A stretch of 64,000 bases of DNA from Brachionus manjavacas (GCA_019054805.1 JAHQIY010000012.1:1240001-1304000), one strand, 5' to 3'; counted from the stretch's first letter, positions 47,060 through 59,162 are shown. A program made the numbers and translations. Notes: a model not told the origin generated them from the letters alone.

Positions 47060-48430
47060 TTTTTTTGCTCAGCAACAATTTGGTGATTTTTTGTTTGGAG
47101 AAAAATCTTTTAAATTATAATGTTCATATGATTTTTTTATTATTTTTTGTTATTTTTTTTATAATAATTTCATAAGATTTTGGATGCAAATTAGGCAATC
47201 AAAAAAATTATGGTGCTTTATAAGTTGTTTCAAAATAAACTTTAATTTTGAATGCATTTGGGGAGAAAAATGTAGAATTAGAAAAAAAATTTTATCAATT
47301 AATTAAATTCTTAAGCTATTATCTTTGTTTTAATTTTGTTGAGAAAAATTTTATCTTTATATTCATGCAACTCGTAACGCTTTAATCACTTTTTGCTCTA
47401 GATTTAAGAGTTAAGGACAGTCCCGGTGGCTTAGTCGCACTTTCTGAGAAATTTGTAAAATATTATTGGAATTAATGTGTCAAAAAATGATAAAAATTAA
47501 TAGAATTTAAAAAAATTTTAGAAAATATCTCAGCTATAATATAATAAGAAATGAAAATATTCGTAAAGTCTAAAAAAATTATCTAGACTCGGGCATGATG
47601 AATTTTCATGCAATAATTCCAATACAAAATTTAAACTCTTAATAAAAATATGGATTTTATACTACAAAATTTTCTTTAATTTTTAAAAGGTGAAACAAAA
47701 AATGTCTCATTTAACAATCTAGTTTAAAAAAAAATTGAATAAATATTTGCCAAAAAATTGAATATTTTTACAATTAAAACCACCTTCTTCAAAATCAATC
47801 AAGTACCGATGACATTTTAAAATTAAAACAAAATAAATTTAAAAATTGTAAAAAAAAATTTATTTAGAATAGATCATAGAGTTACAAAATAAATAAGTCT
47901 CAAAATATTGATATTTGATCATTAATTAAGAAGGAAGCAAAAAAAAAAATAAAAGAGAGTACAAAATGAATAAAAATTATTGAAATTAAAAAAGGAGAAA
48001 AAAAAAAACAAAATTAACATTTAAATTAAATATTTACTTCAATTTTTATTTAAATTTTTTAGAAAACACTTTAACTTTGTCTTATTTATTACATTTTATT
48101 TTTTAATTAACATCATTTTATTTATTAACATCGCCTTTAAGGCGTTCATTGAAATAAATAAATAAATAAATAATAAAATAAAAATTTCCCTGTTAATTAA
48201 AATCAATTTTTATCTGTTGAATTTAGTGAAGCATATTTTGTTTCATGTTTTTTCATCGTCAAAGTTTATCAAATTTTTTTTTTAAAAATAGTTTTATTTT
48301 TGTAAGTTTTGGTAAGGTTTGTATGAAAATTCACAATGTCCTTGACTCGAAATTAGTATGAATTATTTTTATTATTTAGTGCTTTAAAAATAGATCGAGT
48401 ATCATAAAATTTTTGTAAAATATTCCAAGT
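47060..48430. other. AT-rich intergenic region with one retroposon tail
   Basis: No gene. Likely contains the myotubularin promoter near 47060-47200. A hairpin CGCCTTTAAGGCG at 48132-48144 followed by TTCATTGAAATAAATAAATA marks another retroposon 3' end. Confidence 0.4.
48132..48178 (+). repeat. Retroposon 3'-tail signature, copy 3
   Basis: Palindromic stem CGCCTTTAAGGCG then TTCATTGAAATAAATAAATA and further AAAT repeats. Same architecture as the tails at 35183 and 42163 but a different stem. Confidence 0.45.
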
Positions 48431-48434
48431 ATAA

Positions 48435-50680
48435 AGTAGTAGTAGTAGTAGTAGGAGTAGTAAGGGCTAGGCTACAAGTCGCGATTTGCATGCAGAATGA
48501 TGCATAACGCGATTGGTGACGACACCCTGTGTGGTAGCCACTTTCCGTAATTAAGTTGCTGTTTTGTCAAGCTTGCTTTTGAAGTCGTTGGTACTTTTGG
48601 CGGTGATGATGGAGTCGTTAAGATCGTTCCAGTCATTGACAATTCGGTTGCAGAAAAAGTTATGTCGTTGATTACAGTTCTTCACCAATTCTCGTCTCAA
48701 TCTCACCCTGCTATTGCCTCTTGGCGCAGAAATGGAAGTCGGTGCGGCAAATTCAACATGCTCTATTCCTTTTGCAATTTTAAACTGCTGTATCAAATCG
48801 CCCCTCAATCGCCTCGGCTTTAGATTGGTCAAGCCCAGCTTTTTGCAACGTTCAACATAGTTTAGGTCTCGAAGACGACCAGGAACCTTTGTCACCCTTC
48901 GCATTACGCGTTCGACCACGTTGATATCCCCGTGTTGGTATGGATTCCAGACTGAAATTGCGAATTCGACATGTGGTCTTACATACGTAGTGATTAGCTT
49001 CTTCCACACCGATTGGTTTCTTGTTCTAAAGGACTTCTTTAGAATACCAAGCACCTGACTTACTTTGCTAGCTGAACTAGTAGCTTGTTCATGCCATTTC
49101 ATGTTTGAGGTAAGAATGATACCAAGGTCACGTTCTCTCGTTGTTACCTCGATAGGATAAGAATGGCCGTTAATTTTATTTAAGCTGTACCTGAAATTAC
49201 TATTGCGTCTACCACAGTGCATGTTTCGGCATTTACTGAAGTTAAGATTCATCGACCAATCGATACACCATTTCTGCACGGCCTCTAGATCGCGTTGAAG
49301 CCTTAAACAGTCATCTACTTTACGAGCTGTTGTCAAGATTTTGCAGTCGTCGGCAAAAAGTTTGCAAGTATTCAGAATAGTATCTGGTAAGTCGTTGATG
49401 AATATAATAAAATAGGGCAGGTCCGAGAACGCTGCCTTGAGGAACTCCCGAGCGCACGTTACACCACTGTGACACCGATTTGCCAAGTACTACTCTCTGC
49501 CTCAATCAGATAGAAAGGCTTTTAACCAACATAGTGCTTTTCCACGCACTCCATACGCTTCTAGTTTATATAGTAAGCCTTGATACGACACCTTATCAAA
49601 CGCTTTCTCAAAGTCTTGAAAGGCTATGTCAACAGGGACCTTTCTACTTAAGTTGAGTGTAATGAAGTCGATGGTCTCAAGTAAATTGGTCGAACAAGAT
49701 TTTCTCGGAACAAATCCGTGTTGCTGTTTGCTTTTAAGTCCATTCGTTTGCAAATGAGACATGAGATTAGTACGTACAATTGACTCCAACGTCTTGCAGA
49801 CAATTGACGTGAGTGAGATTGGTCGATAATTGGCCGGATCTAGTCGACTGCCCTTTTTGTAGAGGGGGCTAACATTCGCCTCTCGCCAAGAACTTGGAAG
49901 CTCACCATTATTTAGCGACAATCTGAACAGAATGGTCAATGGGGCTGTGAACGCATCTGCGTATTCTCTAAGTACGAACGAAGAAACTCCATCGCCACCC
50001 AGAGATTTGTGACGATCTAGTTTTTTGAGTTGTTTGGATACTTCAACTTCGCTTATCTGAAAGGTGCCCAATGCTGTCTCAAAAGATCTCTGTTCGAACT
50101 CAGATGATGTTATCAATACTAAGTGTGAAAACGGTGCTAAATTGATTGCTAAGGGCGTTCGCCACCAATTCACCATCTTTTTGAGTCACTCCAGATTTGT
50201 CAATAATTGCAGAGACACCTCTCTATGTTAGTTGCTTGCTGTTGACATAAGAAAACAGTCGCTTCGGATTTTTTTTGTCTTTAGCGATTTTAAGCTCATA
50301 CGATGCTATTTTATGGCGTATTTGCTTCCTCAGTTCGTTGCGTACCAGTTTGTACTCGCATACAAATTCTAGTTTGCGTCATTTAGTTCTTCGACATGAA
50401 TGCCAAAGATCGCGTTTCGTTTTGACCATTCTTTCAACTTCTCGATTAAACCATGGTGGTCTCTTCTTAGTCTGAGACTTCCTGATTGGAATGCATTCCT
50501 CACATGCTTCGTTGTACTTAACAAGAAACTCCTTGTAAGCTTCTTCTGTTGATTTGTTCTTAAATAGTCCGTACCAGTCTATTCGTGATAAAATTAGGCT
50601 TAGTTGAGAATACTTTCCATTTCGATAGTCGAGTTTGCGACTGTCAAATGAGCGTGAATAATTGAAATCTTTTGACAATT
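48435..50680 (-). mobile_element. 5'-truncated LINE with trinucleotide tail
   Basis: Minus strand. Order: SRIDWYGLFKNKSTEEAYKE and KKRPPWFNREVERMVKTKRD (endonuclease to RT linker), NVSPLYKKGSRLDPANYRPI, GFVPRKSCSTNLLETIDFIT, AFQDFEKAFDKVSYQGLLYK (motif A), SGVPQGSVLGP (motif B), LFADDCKI (motif C), then thumb VERVMRRVTKVPGRLRDLNY and RRLRGDLIQQFKIAKGIEHV. It ends in a long C-terminal tail to a stop at 48551-48553 and a (TAC)n microsatellite (48435-48461). Frame changes near 49490-49505 and 50180-50380 break it. It is the best preserved LINE here and lacks the endonuclease. CR1/Jockey-like. Confidence 0.88.
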
Positions 50681-52985
50681 CGAAATTTACGGAAAAAAGA
50701 TAAACAAAAAGTTAATTAACGCTAAATTAGATAGAAATATAAACTATTGAAACATTTTCTTAAAAAATGTAATCTAATTTAAGACAAATAAAATAAGAAA
50801 TTAATTTTTAATAAAATTATTAAATAATACTTGAAAATAAATAAATTCTTCTATTTTAAAAGCAGTAACGCTTACCCGAACACATTAATTTTTCGTGTCA
50901 AATTGTATGATAGGAGGGTATGTAAACTTTACCCTTTCCTCTAGTTTTTTTAATAACAGATTCATCAGAAGCAATAGATTCTGAATTGGACTCATTAATT
51001 CTTCGTTTTAAAATTTTTTAACTGGATTGTTTGTCTCACCTTTTGAAACTTGAATAAAATTTTGTATTGTAATTATTGTTTGAAATTTCTTAGTCTATTC
51101 CCGCACTCAAAAAATTAGTTAGTTTAAAAAAAATAATTAGAAAACTAATTATTTAACAAAAATTTAATTAAGTATTAAAAACATTTTACTAATTTAAAAT
51201 TTAATTCTAACTTTTTACATAATGAAAAATTATGTTTTTTCAAAAATACTGAAAAAATACCATTTTTTGCCAAAATATCGATCTATTGGTAAAATAATAG
51301 ATTAAATTAATACACCATTTTGTAGATGAGACTGTGTGCTTTCATAACATATACATTTGTTAAGTTTATGTCTATTAGAACATGAAATATTTTAGCTCAA
51401 AGATAACTAAATTTTGTTTTTTTTATCTTTGAGGGGGTTGGGATCAAAATTAACAATACCCAAAAAATCATTTTTTCAAGGTTTTCAAGTGTGCAGGTTA
51501 ATATTTTAAAGTCGGTTTGCTGAAATTAAGATAGTGCTGTAGTTTTGCTACGCGCGAACCTTATCTGTCTGTTTATCTGTATCGAGCCAGAGCTCCTTAA
51601 GATTAGAAATAAAAAAAAGATCTATAGAATAGAGTCCGGAAATTTTTTTGTTATTAATTCCGTAAACTCTTCACCACTACTCCTGGAACTGTCAAAATTT
51701 GGGTTTATTCCATATGGAACTAATACCATCGTAAATTTTTTATATTTTTTTTAGAATAAATCTTGACTCCTGACTATAAAATAAGAGCAAAAGTTTACTT
51801 TTATTCTTAGAAAAATTTCGAATTTCTTCTGAAACAAAGTTAAAAAATTGGGAAGTTAAATTCAAAATAGAAACAAATAAGAAATTAATCTTTATTCTAA
51901 TTTTTGTCTTTATTCTAAGAAAATACTTCAAAAATTTTTAATTTTTTTATCAATTTTTTTTTTTAATTTTCCTTTAAACATGCATTCATAAGAATTTTTT
52001 TGGTTTGAAAAATTCTTTTCATAGAAAAAGCCTTTTTGTACATAAAATTATTTTCTAAATTTTGATATAATTTTTTAACAAATTTTCAATTAATTTGGGA
52101 AGTGAATCTGGGAGTAGTTTTATTTTAAGAATGAACACTCAAAACAAACAAAACACTCAAGCAATAGTTATGTAAAAATAAATACCAAAATTAAGGTAAA
52201 AGGTGTCGAATATTTTGGAGTTAAAAAGTCATTTTAAAGATAATTATTTTTTTCATTGAAAAAGTATTTTTAGCGTAAATGAATTAAATTCCTGACAAAA
52301 ACACCTTATGCTGGGGTCATTTAAAAAAATCAACAACAACAATCAATTTTTTTTAATTAAAATCAATTCATTCCAAAAAAGGCTAAAAAGTCTTATTAAC
52401 ATCAAGCTTGTAATATTCACTGCTAGTTAAGAGAAAAACAAAATTTTATTTTTTTATCATAACAGGGTGCAATCAATTGATTTTGTTTAATTTCTATTTA
52501 ATTTGTGGATAAGTTAAATGAGGGCCAAATGATAATAAAAATATTAATTTTTTTTTTAATTAAAATAGATGAATTTAGACTTACATTTAATTTTATAAAG
52601 AAACTTCACAACCTATTGGCGTATAACCCTAAACTTGCTTTGGCAAAACGACTTTTGCTAAGTTTAAAAAGGAAATATTTTAATCAAAAATTAAAAAAGT
52701 AACATAAAAAAATTAATATCTGTCTAGAATGAACTTGCTAGTGCTGGAGATCCAAAACGATTTTTTTAGATAAAAAATTCGCATTGTAATTTAGATTTTG
52801 TATTTATGTTTTTTATCTTTTTAAATGTTTCGTTCCATCTGTCTCAAAAAAAATCCCAGATAAAATTTTCTACTTTAAATTACTTTTAATTTTATTTATT
52901 GTCAGATGCTTTTTACTCAAACAAAAAAATACAAATTTTGATATTTTTTTGAAATATTAAAAAAAATATTCGCCTAAAATAGAAA
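50681..52985. other. AT-rich intergenic region
   Basis: No supported gene on either strand. Short frames at 51545-51754 and 52505-52702 lack any family features. Confidence 0.4.
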
Positions 52986-52991
52986 AAAAAT

Positions 52992-53882
52992 TTAAAAACT
53001 AATTTTCTTGACAAACTCAGTGACCAATTCTTGTAGAACTTGAGCACGTCTATTCGCTGTTTCTATTACTTCCTCATGAAACGGGTGATTGTCACTATCG
53101 TAATCAATTACAGCTTTGTTAGTGACTAACGCAATGGCGAATACCTTCATGCCGCAATAACTGGCCACAAGGGCTTCGTTTGCAGTCGACATTCCGACCG
53201 CATCTACCCCCATTTGCAGAAGAGCTCTCAGCTCAGTGACTGTCTCATAGCACGGACCACCAAAAGACGAATAGACTCCCTCTCTAAGCTCAATATTTTT
53301 TTCCTTGGCAATTTTCTTAAATTCATCTCTTAGATTTTTGTTGTAGATTTTGTTTGCAGCAGGAAATCTGGGACCGAACCTGTCGTCATTGAGACCAACA
53401 AGTGGATTTTGTAGAGTCCAGAGCAAAGGTGCCACATGGTCCTTAATGACCATGATATCTCCCACATCAAATGACAAATTAAGCCCACCAGCAGCACAAG
53501 TCAAAATTACTGTTTCAATTCCCATGAGCTTGAATACCTTCATGGGCATTGTGCACAGGGCGTTCGAGTAGCCCTCGTAGGAATGGAAGCGGCCTTGCAT
53601 ACACACAACTGGCACATTGTCCAACAAGCCGATGACTAGATTTCCCTTGTGGCCAACGACTGTGCTGCGCGGAAAGTCTGGTATTTGTTCGTATGCAAAG
53701 ACCATGGGGTTTTGAACCTTTTCTGCCAAGCCGCCTAAGCCACTGCCGCAAACAATTGCGATCCTCGGTCTGATGGCCACCCGAGTCAGCAGCCAGTCTG
53801 CTATTGCCTTCACTCGTTCATAGGTGAACTCACTGTTGGTCACTGCATTCAAGTTTATATGATTTGAATATAGTTCATTCAT
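52992..53882 (-). CDS. PNP: Purine nucleoside phosphorylase
   Basis: Single exon, 296 residues, normal for the trimeric animal enzyme. It splits inosine and guanosine with phosphate into base and ribose-1-phosphate in purine salvage, in the cytosol. Visible motifs: GSGLGGLA at 46-53 (phosphate loop), VVGHKGNLVIG, GRFHSYEGYS, CAAGGLN, FGGPCYETVTELRALLQMG with the base-contacting aromatic and Glu (here Tyr-Glu, often Phe-Glu), DAVGMSTANEA with Met-Ser, VTNKA with the purine-recognising Asn, and FHEEV with the conserved His. No loss is seen. The start gives the expected length. Its GC content is higher than the surroundings. Confidence 0.96.
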   Translation of the reverse strand: MNELYSNHINLNAVTNSEFTYERVKAIADWLLTRVAIRPRIAIVCGSGLGGLAEKVQNPMVFAYEQIPDFPRSTVVGHKGNLVIGLLDNVPVVCMQGRFHSYEGYSNALCTMPMKVFKLMGIETVILTCAAGGLNLSFDVGDIMVIKDHVAPLLWTLQNPLVGLNDDRFGPRFPAANKIYNKNLRDEFKKIAKEKNIELREGVYSSFGGPCYETVTELRALLQMGVDAVGMSTANEALVASYCGMKVFAIALVTNKAVIDYDSDNHPFHEEVIETANRRAQVLQELVTEFVKKISF

Positions 53883-54955
53883 TTTAAAATAAAGTTTTTT
53901 TTTAAATTAAAAAATAAAAATGATTTTAAAGAGGCTCTAGATTTTTTCTAGAATTTTCGGCGATGAAATTGAAAACAGATTTTTTTAGTTTTTTTTTAGT
54001 TTGTAGACTTGAATTTGAATGTTATCGCTAGCGTTTTATCTATAAACTTTATTAATGACATAAATAGTTTTTAAAGCAATTTTTTTATTTGTGGACACGC
54101 TTACAAATACTTTGTTTTTTTTTTATTTTGTATTTAGAGTTTTTTCTCATTTGATTTTTATTTTTTTTACACACCTATTTGTAATCTTGTTTAAAGAACC
54201 TGTTATAAATTGTAGATAAATTTAGTAAATTAAAAAGAAAGGCCACAATAATTTTTGATTTAAAAATAAAATAAGTCAAGTCAGTGGCTTTCGGTGTATG
54301 CAGGAAATTCAAGTGTGTTGGATTTTGGAGAAAATTTATTTTTGAGATTTTTTATAATTTAAAAAAAAAATAAATAAATTTTTAGAATTTTTTTTGTAAG
54401 ATTTTGATGGAAGCTAATTAAAAAAAATTAATAAAATCATTTAATAGTCATAGATACAAATTTTAACAGAAAGCTGTTTAATACGAATTTTATTAAAATA
54501 ATATTTGATTGAAAAATTTTGAATTTCAATTTGATTAAATTAAATTTATGCATAATCACTGCCAAACTCAAAGTAGTTTACTTGGAAAAAAGAATAATCT
54601 GGACACATCAATTAGGAAACTTGTAAGAGAGCCAAATGCAAAAGGACAATTAAAATTTGTGAAGCGAATTTTAGTCTTAGAATTGTTGATCAACAAATAT
54701 CTGTAATAATTTAAGCCGACAGACAAATTATTTTAACTACTTTTAATTGCAAATAAACAATTATTAGAAAATATTATTTGGCTGTATTGAGCAAACAGAG
54801 TGGACTATATCAAAATAGACCATATAAATCAAAATTAATATACTTTAATTTAATTGACTAATCAGGCTGATTAAATTAAAAATGTAATAGAAAAAAGTAA
54901 TCTTTTGGCAAAAAATTAATTCCTTTAAAAAAAGTTCTTCCTCGAATTTTTCCCA
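53883..54955. other. AT-rich intergenic region
   Basis: No gene seen. Includes the presumed promoter side of the minus-strand PNP gene. Confidence 0.4.
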
Positions 54956-54959
54956 AAGT

Positions 54960-55352
54960 TAATTTTTGACTCATAAGAATCTAAAACAGATGCAAATGAA
55001 CGGTTCACTGTCCTTACCCGCATTTTGTCCATGGGACCAAAAATTAAAACTTGCCTTTGGACCATGCACCAAAGAACATCTGGCCCATCCTATAAGCTTG
55101 TTTACTTTGAGCGCATGCTCTAATAACGTAATCACGCGTTTAGGTCCGCTTCAAACACTGATAGCCTTAGTTGGGAGTCAGTAGTAAAATAAAGTAAACA
55201 ATTTTTTATTTAAGTTATAAAAACTTTATTGATCTAAAAAGAAAACCGGCCCGGTTGTCGTCGTAGGCTGAACACCGGGCGGAAATATAGAACACATTAT
55301 ACATATACAAAGAAATATGAATGAAAATGAAATAAATAAAATAAATAAACAT
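54960..55352 (+). repeat. GC-richer island ending in an AAAT tail, possible retroposon
   Basis: Base composition is clearly higher in GC than the flanks. Contains AAACCGGCCCGG and ACACCGGGCGG, which can pair, followed by GAAATAAATAAAATAAATAA. This resembles the other stem-plus-tail retroposon ends here. An open frame at 54966-55184 has no recognisable domain. Confidence 0.35.
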
Positions 55353-55790
55353 GCAATACAAATACGAGTGCATGCAACTGCACAGCGAACCGGGAAAATA
55401 CACAGTGATGTCCTCATCACAAGTAGGGGATTAGTAGGGGGTCAGGTTTTTAAAAATATAAAAATATTCAATTTTCACAGAAAAAAAAATTTTGGACAAA
55501 AACTAATCTGATTTTCAAAAAATAGAGAAAAATTCAAGCTAATTTATTTATTAGAACTTTTAAGAAAAACATTTCCAAATTTTTTTTATTTTATTTAATG
55601 AAAGTTCTTTTTTATAAATATAAATAAAAATGTTTTCTTGCTTGGCATTTTTATGAAATTTTTTGTATTTTAAAAAAAAATTATTTTTATCATAAAATTT
55701 TTTTTTGTAATAAACATTTATTTTTGTAGCGGAAATTCAGCAGTAACGATTGATATTTAATATTACTTAATAATAGTTCATAAGAAAATT
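55353..55790. other. AT-rich intergenic DNA
   Basis: Nothing recognised. Confidence 0.4.
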
Positions 55791-55959
55791 TTATATGTTT
55801 TTTTTGAAGGTATATTTTACATTTTTAAGTATCTTGATCTCTTTTGTTTTGCTTTTAATGCTCACCCAAAGATGTTTCACAGTAGATGTGATTAAAAGAT
55901 TTAAAAAAACCGAGAACACCACTACACCGGTTTTAAAGCTGGTCTATAATCTACTTGAA

Positions 55960-57370
55960 ATACAAATAGTCAGAAGTGCTGTAGCCATCTATGCCCGTAA
56001 TGATATAGATTCTTATGAAGTAAATGATCTGAGCTTCTTCTATAGAAATATTGGGCAATGTTGGTACAATAATTTCTCAATAATATTGTTGTAGGGTAAC
56101 TTGCCTATCGAGATTCATTGTAAATAATGAAAACAAAAGTTTGTGTTTTAAAGCTCTTTATTATAATCCCTAAAGTTCCGCACAACTTTACCAAAATAAA
56201 GTCTTCTTTTATAGACATACTTTAGTATTATATCTCTAAGCCACCAATTACAGTAGTTAATATAAATAATAACTAGGGAATCATAACTAAGAAGTGTAAA
56301 GTTAGCTACGAACTAACAAGTTCATTTAGCCGCTAACAATATCTTTATAATAATAGGTATCTGTAGGGAAGAAAATTTGTTGGATGGATTTATAGACCTT
56401 CATATGTAAGTAGTGAAGCTCACATGGTATACTAATTGCAGACGATTTCAACCATCTAAAGATCAAGTGGAACAATGAATTTGTGTTTGTAGAAGGTAAA
56501 GGCAAAAGTTCGTTTATGAATGTAACGTAATGTGACAGTCGTACCTCGGTTAAATCACGTTGTTTGTCCGAGGGAGTTAAACGTGATACAAATGAAACTT
56601 GATATAAACGAAAAATTTATTTAAAAAAATAGAATTTAAATCTATTTTTAATAAAATCTTATACTTAGTAAAAAAGTCTCTAATTTTTGGTTGATTTAAT
56701 TTGAACAATCTTTATTAATAATGATTTTTTTCTTTTACGATTAGGTGTTAAAATATTATTTTTAATTATCTGCTATCCATTTTTAATCGATTATTTAGTT
56801 GATTATTTTTTTTTAAAGATAAAAAAAAAAATCAGTATTACTTTTTATTGTTATTTATTTCACTAAACAACACTTAGGTGATAATAAATAAAAAAAAGTT
56901 TAAAAATAAAAATAAAACTAACAGAAGAATATTTGTCTTTATCTAAAAATTATAAAAATAGAAAAATTATATAAGTGCAGAGAAATTTGATGTTCAGTAA
57001 TGCCAGTCTTGAAAGATCTCATTATTTAAAAGAATCTTGATGAGTTAATTTTTAATGTAAAAGTATTTGATGATATTTGTCTTTTCTAGAGATTGATTGA
57101 TAATTGAGACTCGATACAATTACAAAGTGATATAGCCGGGGTACGACTGCAGTTGGCTCTTAAAGGTTCTTATTTTAAAGAAATATTTGAACAACCACTC
57201 TTTTTAACGGCTTATGCAAAAACACGGACCGCGGTCGGATGGAATTAGGAATTATCCAAAAACTTCCGACCACCGACCATTTTGTAGAGAATTTGATGAA
57301 CTTTTACGCAAAAGAATCAGTTGGATCATTAGACCTAGTTTTTGACTTGTAAAACTAGTGATAACGAAGA
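55960..57370 (+). pseudogene. LINE endonuclease remnant interrupted by a DNA transposon
   Basis: Plus-strand pieces: IVRSAVAIYARNDIDSYEVN, then (about 56438-56510) IADDFNHLKIKWNNEFVFVE, where the endonuclease family has a GDFN motif, and after the inserted element FVENLMNFYAKESVGSLDLV. The order fits the endonuclease domain of CR1/Jockey-like LINEs, with the first catalytic Gly replaced. Frames change repeatedly. The 614-bp element at 56536-57149 splits it. The ATG-started frame at 55795-56094 overlaps its start and begins with a hydrophobic stretch that is probably not part of the LINE. Confidence 0.45.
56536..57149. mobile_element. 614-bp Tigger/pogo-like inverted-repeat element
   Basis: Left end CAGTCGTACCTCGGTTAAA, right end complement CAGTCGTACCCCGGCTATA; 13 of the first 14 bases agree. 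CAGT...CCTCG-type ends are characteristic of pogo/Tigger elements. No TA duplication remains visible and no transposase is encoded. Confidence 0.6.
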
Positions 57371-57709
57371 AAATCCTGAGTTGCTATTAACGGACCATAT
57401 GTTTCCACGATAATGATAACACCTTGACCTTCCGACTACTAATTAGATGAAAGAGAAAAGCCTCAGCATTATTGCAGAAAAATAAATTGTCTCCTAGCTC
57501 TTTTTTTTAAAAAGCTCATAGCTGATAAACTAAAAGAAATGCCAAAAAATGTGCAAATTTATTAAACATGATTTTTTTAATCTTTAATTGGGAAGAAAAT
57601 TATATTAATTTTTTTCTAAAGTAAAATAAAATCTAAATCAATATTTTTAAAATTTGCAATACAAAATTTAACTTTGTTTCGTTGTAAAATATTTTAATTA
57701 ATATTAAAA

Positions 57710-58893
57710 GGATATCAATTTTTCTGTACCATAAAATCAATGTATTTGTACCTTAAATTAATCTTTTGTACCATGAATTAATGATTTGTACTTTATTTTA
57801 ATCATTGAGACCATAACTTTACGTTTCACTTTTTTGTACCATAAATTAAATCTTTTGTACCAGAGATAATCTTTTGTGTACCAGACATTAATTTTTTGTA
57901 CTGAACATTTAATTGTTTGTTCAAAGTCTAAATAGTAACGTGACAAAAAATAAACTGAGTTTTAGAAACTTGTTATGGCGTATTTATATTTTAAAACATA
58001 AATGTGCTTTCAAAACATAAATTTATTTTAAGGATTATAAAATGAATAATAATTATGATTTTGATGAATTTGAAGAGCTAGAAGACTATATGTCTCCGAA
58101 TGACGAAGAAGAGTCACAAGATGAAGTTATTAACAATAAAAAGACTAAGAAGAAGAAGAAGTATGTTTTCGTTGAAAAATTCAACAATGCTAAAGATGCA
58201 ACGAAATGCTTAGAAAGTGAAAAAGTATGGTCGTTTAGAAATGAACATGAAAATGACAACGGTTTACTTGTCTCTTATCGTTGTAATATGGTTAAGAAAA
58301 TAGGTCCTCAATGTAGCTGTGCTGTACAACTGCTGTATTATCATGAGAACCATTATGTGTCATTGTTTAAGACTGAAGCTGCACACGACCATGATAAAAT
58401 AAATCTTAACAAAAAGCAACATGGTATACATTAATTGACACAAGAGACAATTCTAGAATTAAGAGCAATAGGTAAATTAATAGACATAAATATATCTTTT
58501 AGTGCTATTAAAAGTATACTTTTTATTAAAGGCCTAAAGAAGCATCAAAATCAAATAGAGTCTTAAGACCAAGAAAGATTTAAAAACTTTATGTATTTGT
58601 ATTTTTTATTATTTTAATTGTATTTCCTGTTAATCGTTACTTTGATTAGATAACTATTTTTTTATGTGCTATAATTTAAGTTCGTTTATTTTCAATAAAT
58701 TTAAAAATAATTAAAAGTAATTTCTTGGTACAGTAAAAGATAATTTCTTGGTACAGAATCATCATTTTTATGGTACAAAACGCTAACTTTTATGGTACAC
58801 TCCGTAAAGAAATAGTACACAAAAAAAATATTCTAAGTACAGTGTTTTTATGGTACAAAAAATTTAATAAATAGTACAGAAAAAATATATCTC
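57710..58893. mobile_element. 1184-bp MULE-type element with GTAC motif arrays at both ends
   Basis: Bounded by the exact 9-base duplication ATATTAAAA (57701-57709, 58894-58902), typical of Mutator-like elements. Ends GGATATCAATTTTTCTGTAC and complement GAGATATATTTTTTCTGTAC are inverted repeats. Within the left 200 bases the motif TTTGTACC(A) recurs about eight times; within the right 170 bases the complement GGTAC(A)AAA or related GTAC recurs about eight times. Such subterminal arrays are typical transposase binding sites. The interior has one ORF for a FAR1-like DNA-binding domain and no catalytic core. Confidence 0.8.
58042..58434 (+). CDS. FAR1/FLYWCH-like DNA-binding protein of the MULE-type element
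   Basis: ATG at 58042, 130 residues. Acidic N-terminus (residues 1-35), Lys-rich stretch KKTKKKKK, then VFVEKFNNAKDATKCLESEK, VWSFRNEHENDNGLLVSYRC, CSCAVQLLYY and EAAHDHDKINL. This is the aromatic-C...C...H.H arrangement of the DNA-binding domain of Mutator-like transposases. After the stop the same frame continues TQETILELRAIGKLIDINIS FSAIKS, the helix-turn-helix that normally follows, so the stop truncates a longer protein. No DDE core is present. It could bind the flanking GTAC arrays; that is inference. Confidence 0.6.
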   Translation: MNNNYDFDEFEELEDYMSPNDEEESQDEVINNKKTKKKKKYVFVEKFNNAKDATKCLESEKVWSFRNEHENDNGLLVSYRCNMVKKIGPQCSCAVQLLYYHENHYVSLFKTEAAHDHDKINLNKKQHGIH

Positions 58894-59162
58894 ATATTAA
58901 AATATCATTTAAAGCCATAATTTGGATGCTTTAATGTGGATTTTAAATTTGTCTTTATAATTTTCAAATAAATATTTTAAAAAAATCAATTAAAGATCAA
59001 TTGGAAAAAAAAAGATTTTTTTAATTGAACTAAGATAATAAGCATTTGTGTTTAATTAAAAAGTATCTATTAAAAGCTTCTTCCATCATTTTTATTAACA
59101 TTTTAATCTATTAAGTTTTGATCATGTGATCATGATCATTAACTTCATGGTTAATGATTTAA

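Larger units (their letters stand above)
57555..59150 (+). repeat. MITE copy C, GATCATG-ended family, split by a MULE-type element
   Basis: 57555-57709 and 58894-59150 align to consecutive parts of copy B (inverted 23631-24154); the interruption is the 1184-bp element 57710-58893 with a duplicated ATATTAAAA. The left end is truncated; the right end includes GATCATGTGATCATGATCAT at 59119-59138. Confidence 0.7.

Noticed and set aside
48435-48461. Trinucleotide array as an independent microsatellite or CRISPR-like repeat
   Set aside because: It is directly at the 3' end of the LINE and is best read as its tail; no spacer structure exists anywhere in the window.
54966-55184. 72-codon frame with CPWDQ and several Cys
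   Set aside because: Lies in a GC-richer, retroposon-like island; no domain recognised.
55795-56094. 99-codon frame with a hydrophobic N-terminus that could be a small secreted or anchored protein
   Set aside because: Its second half reads better as the start of a LINE endonuclease remnant that continues in other frames downstream.
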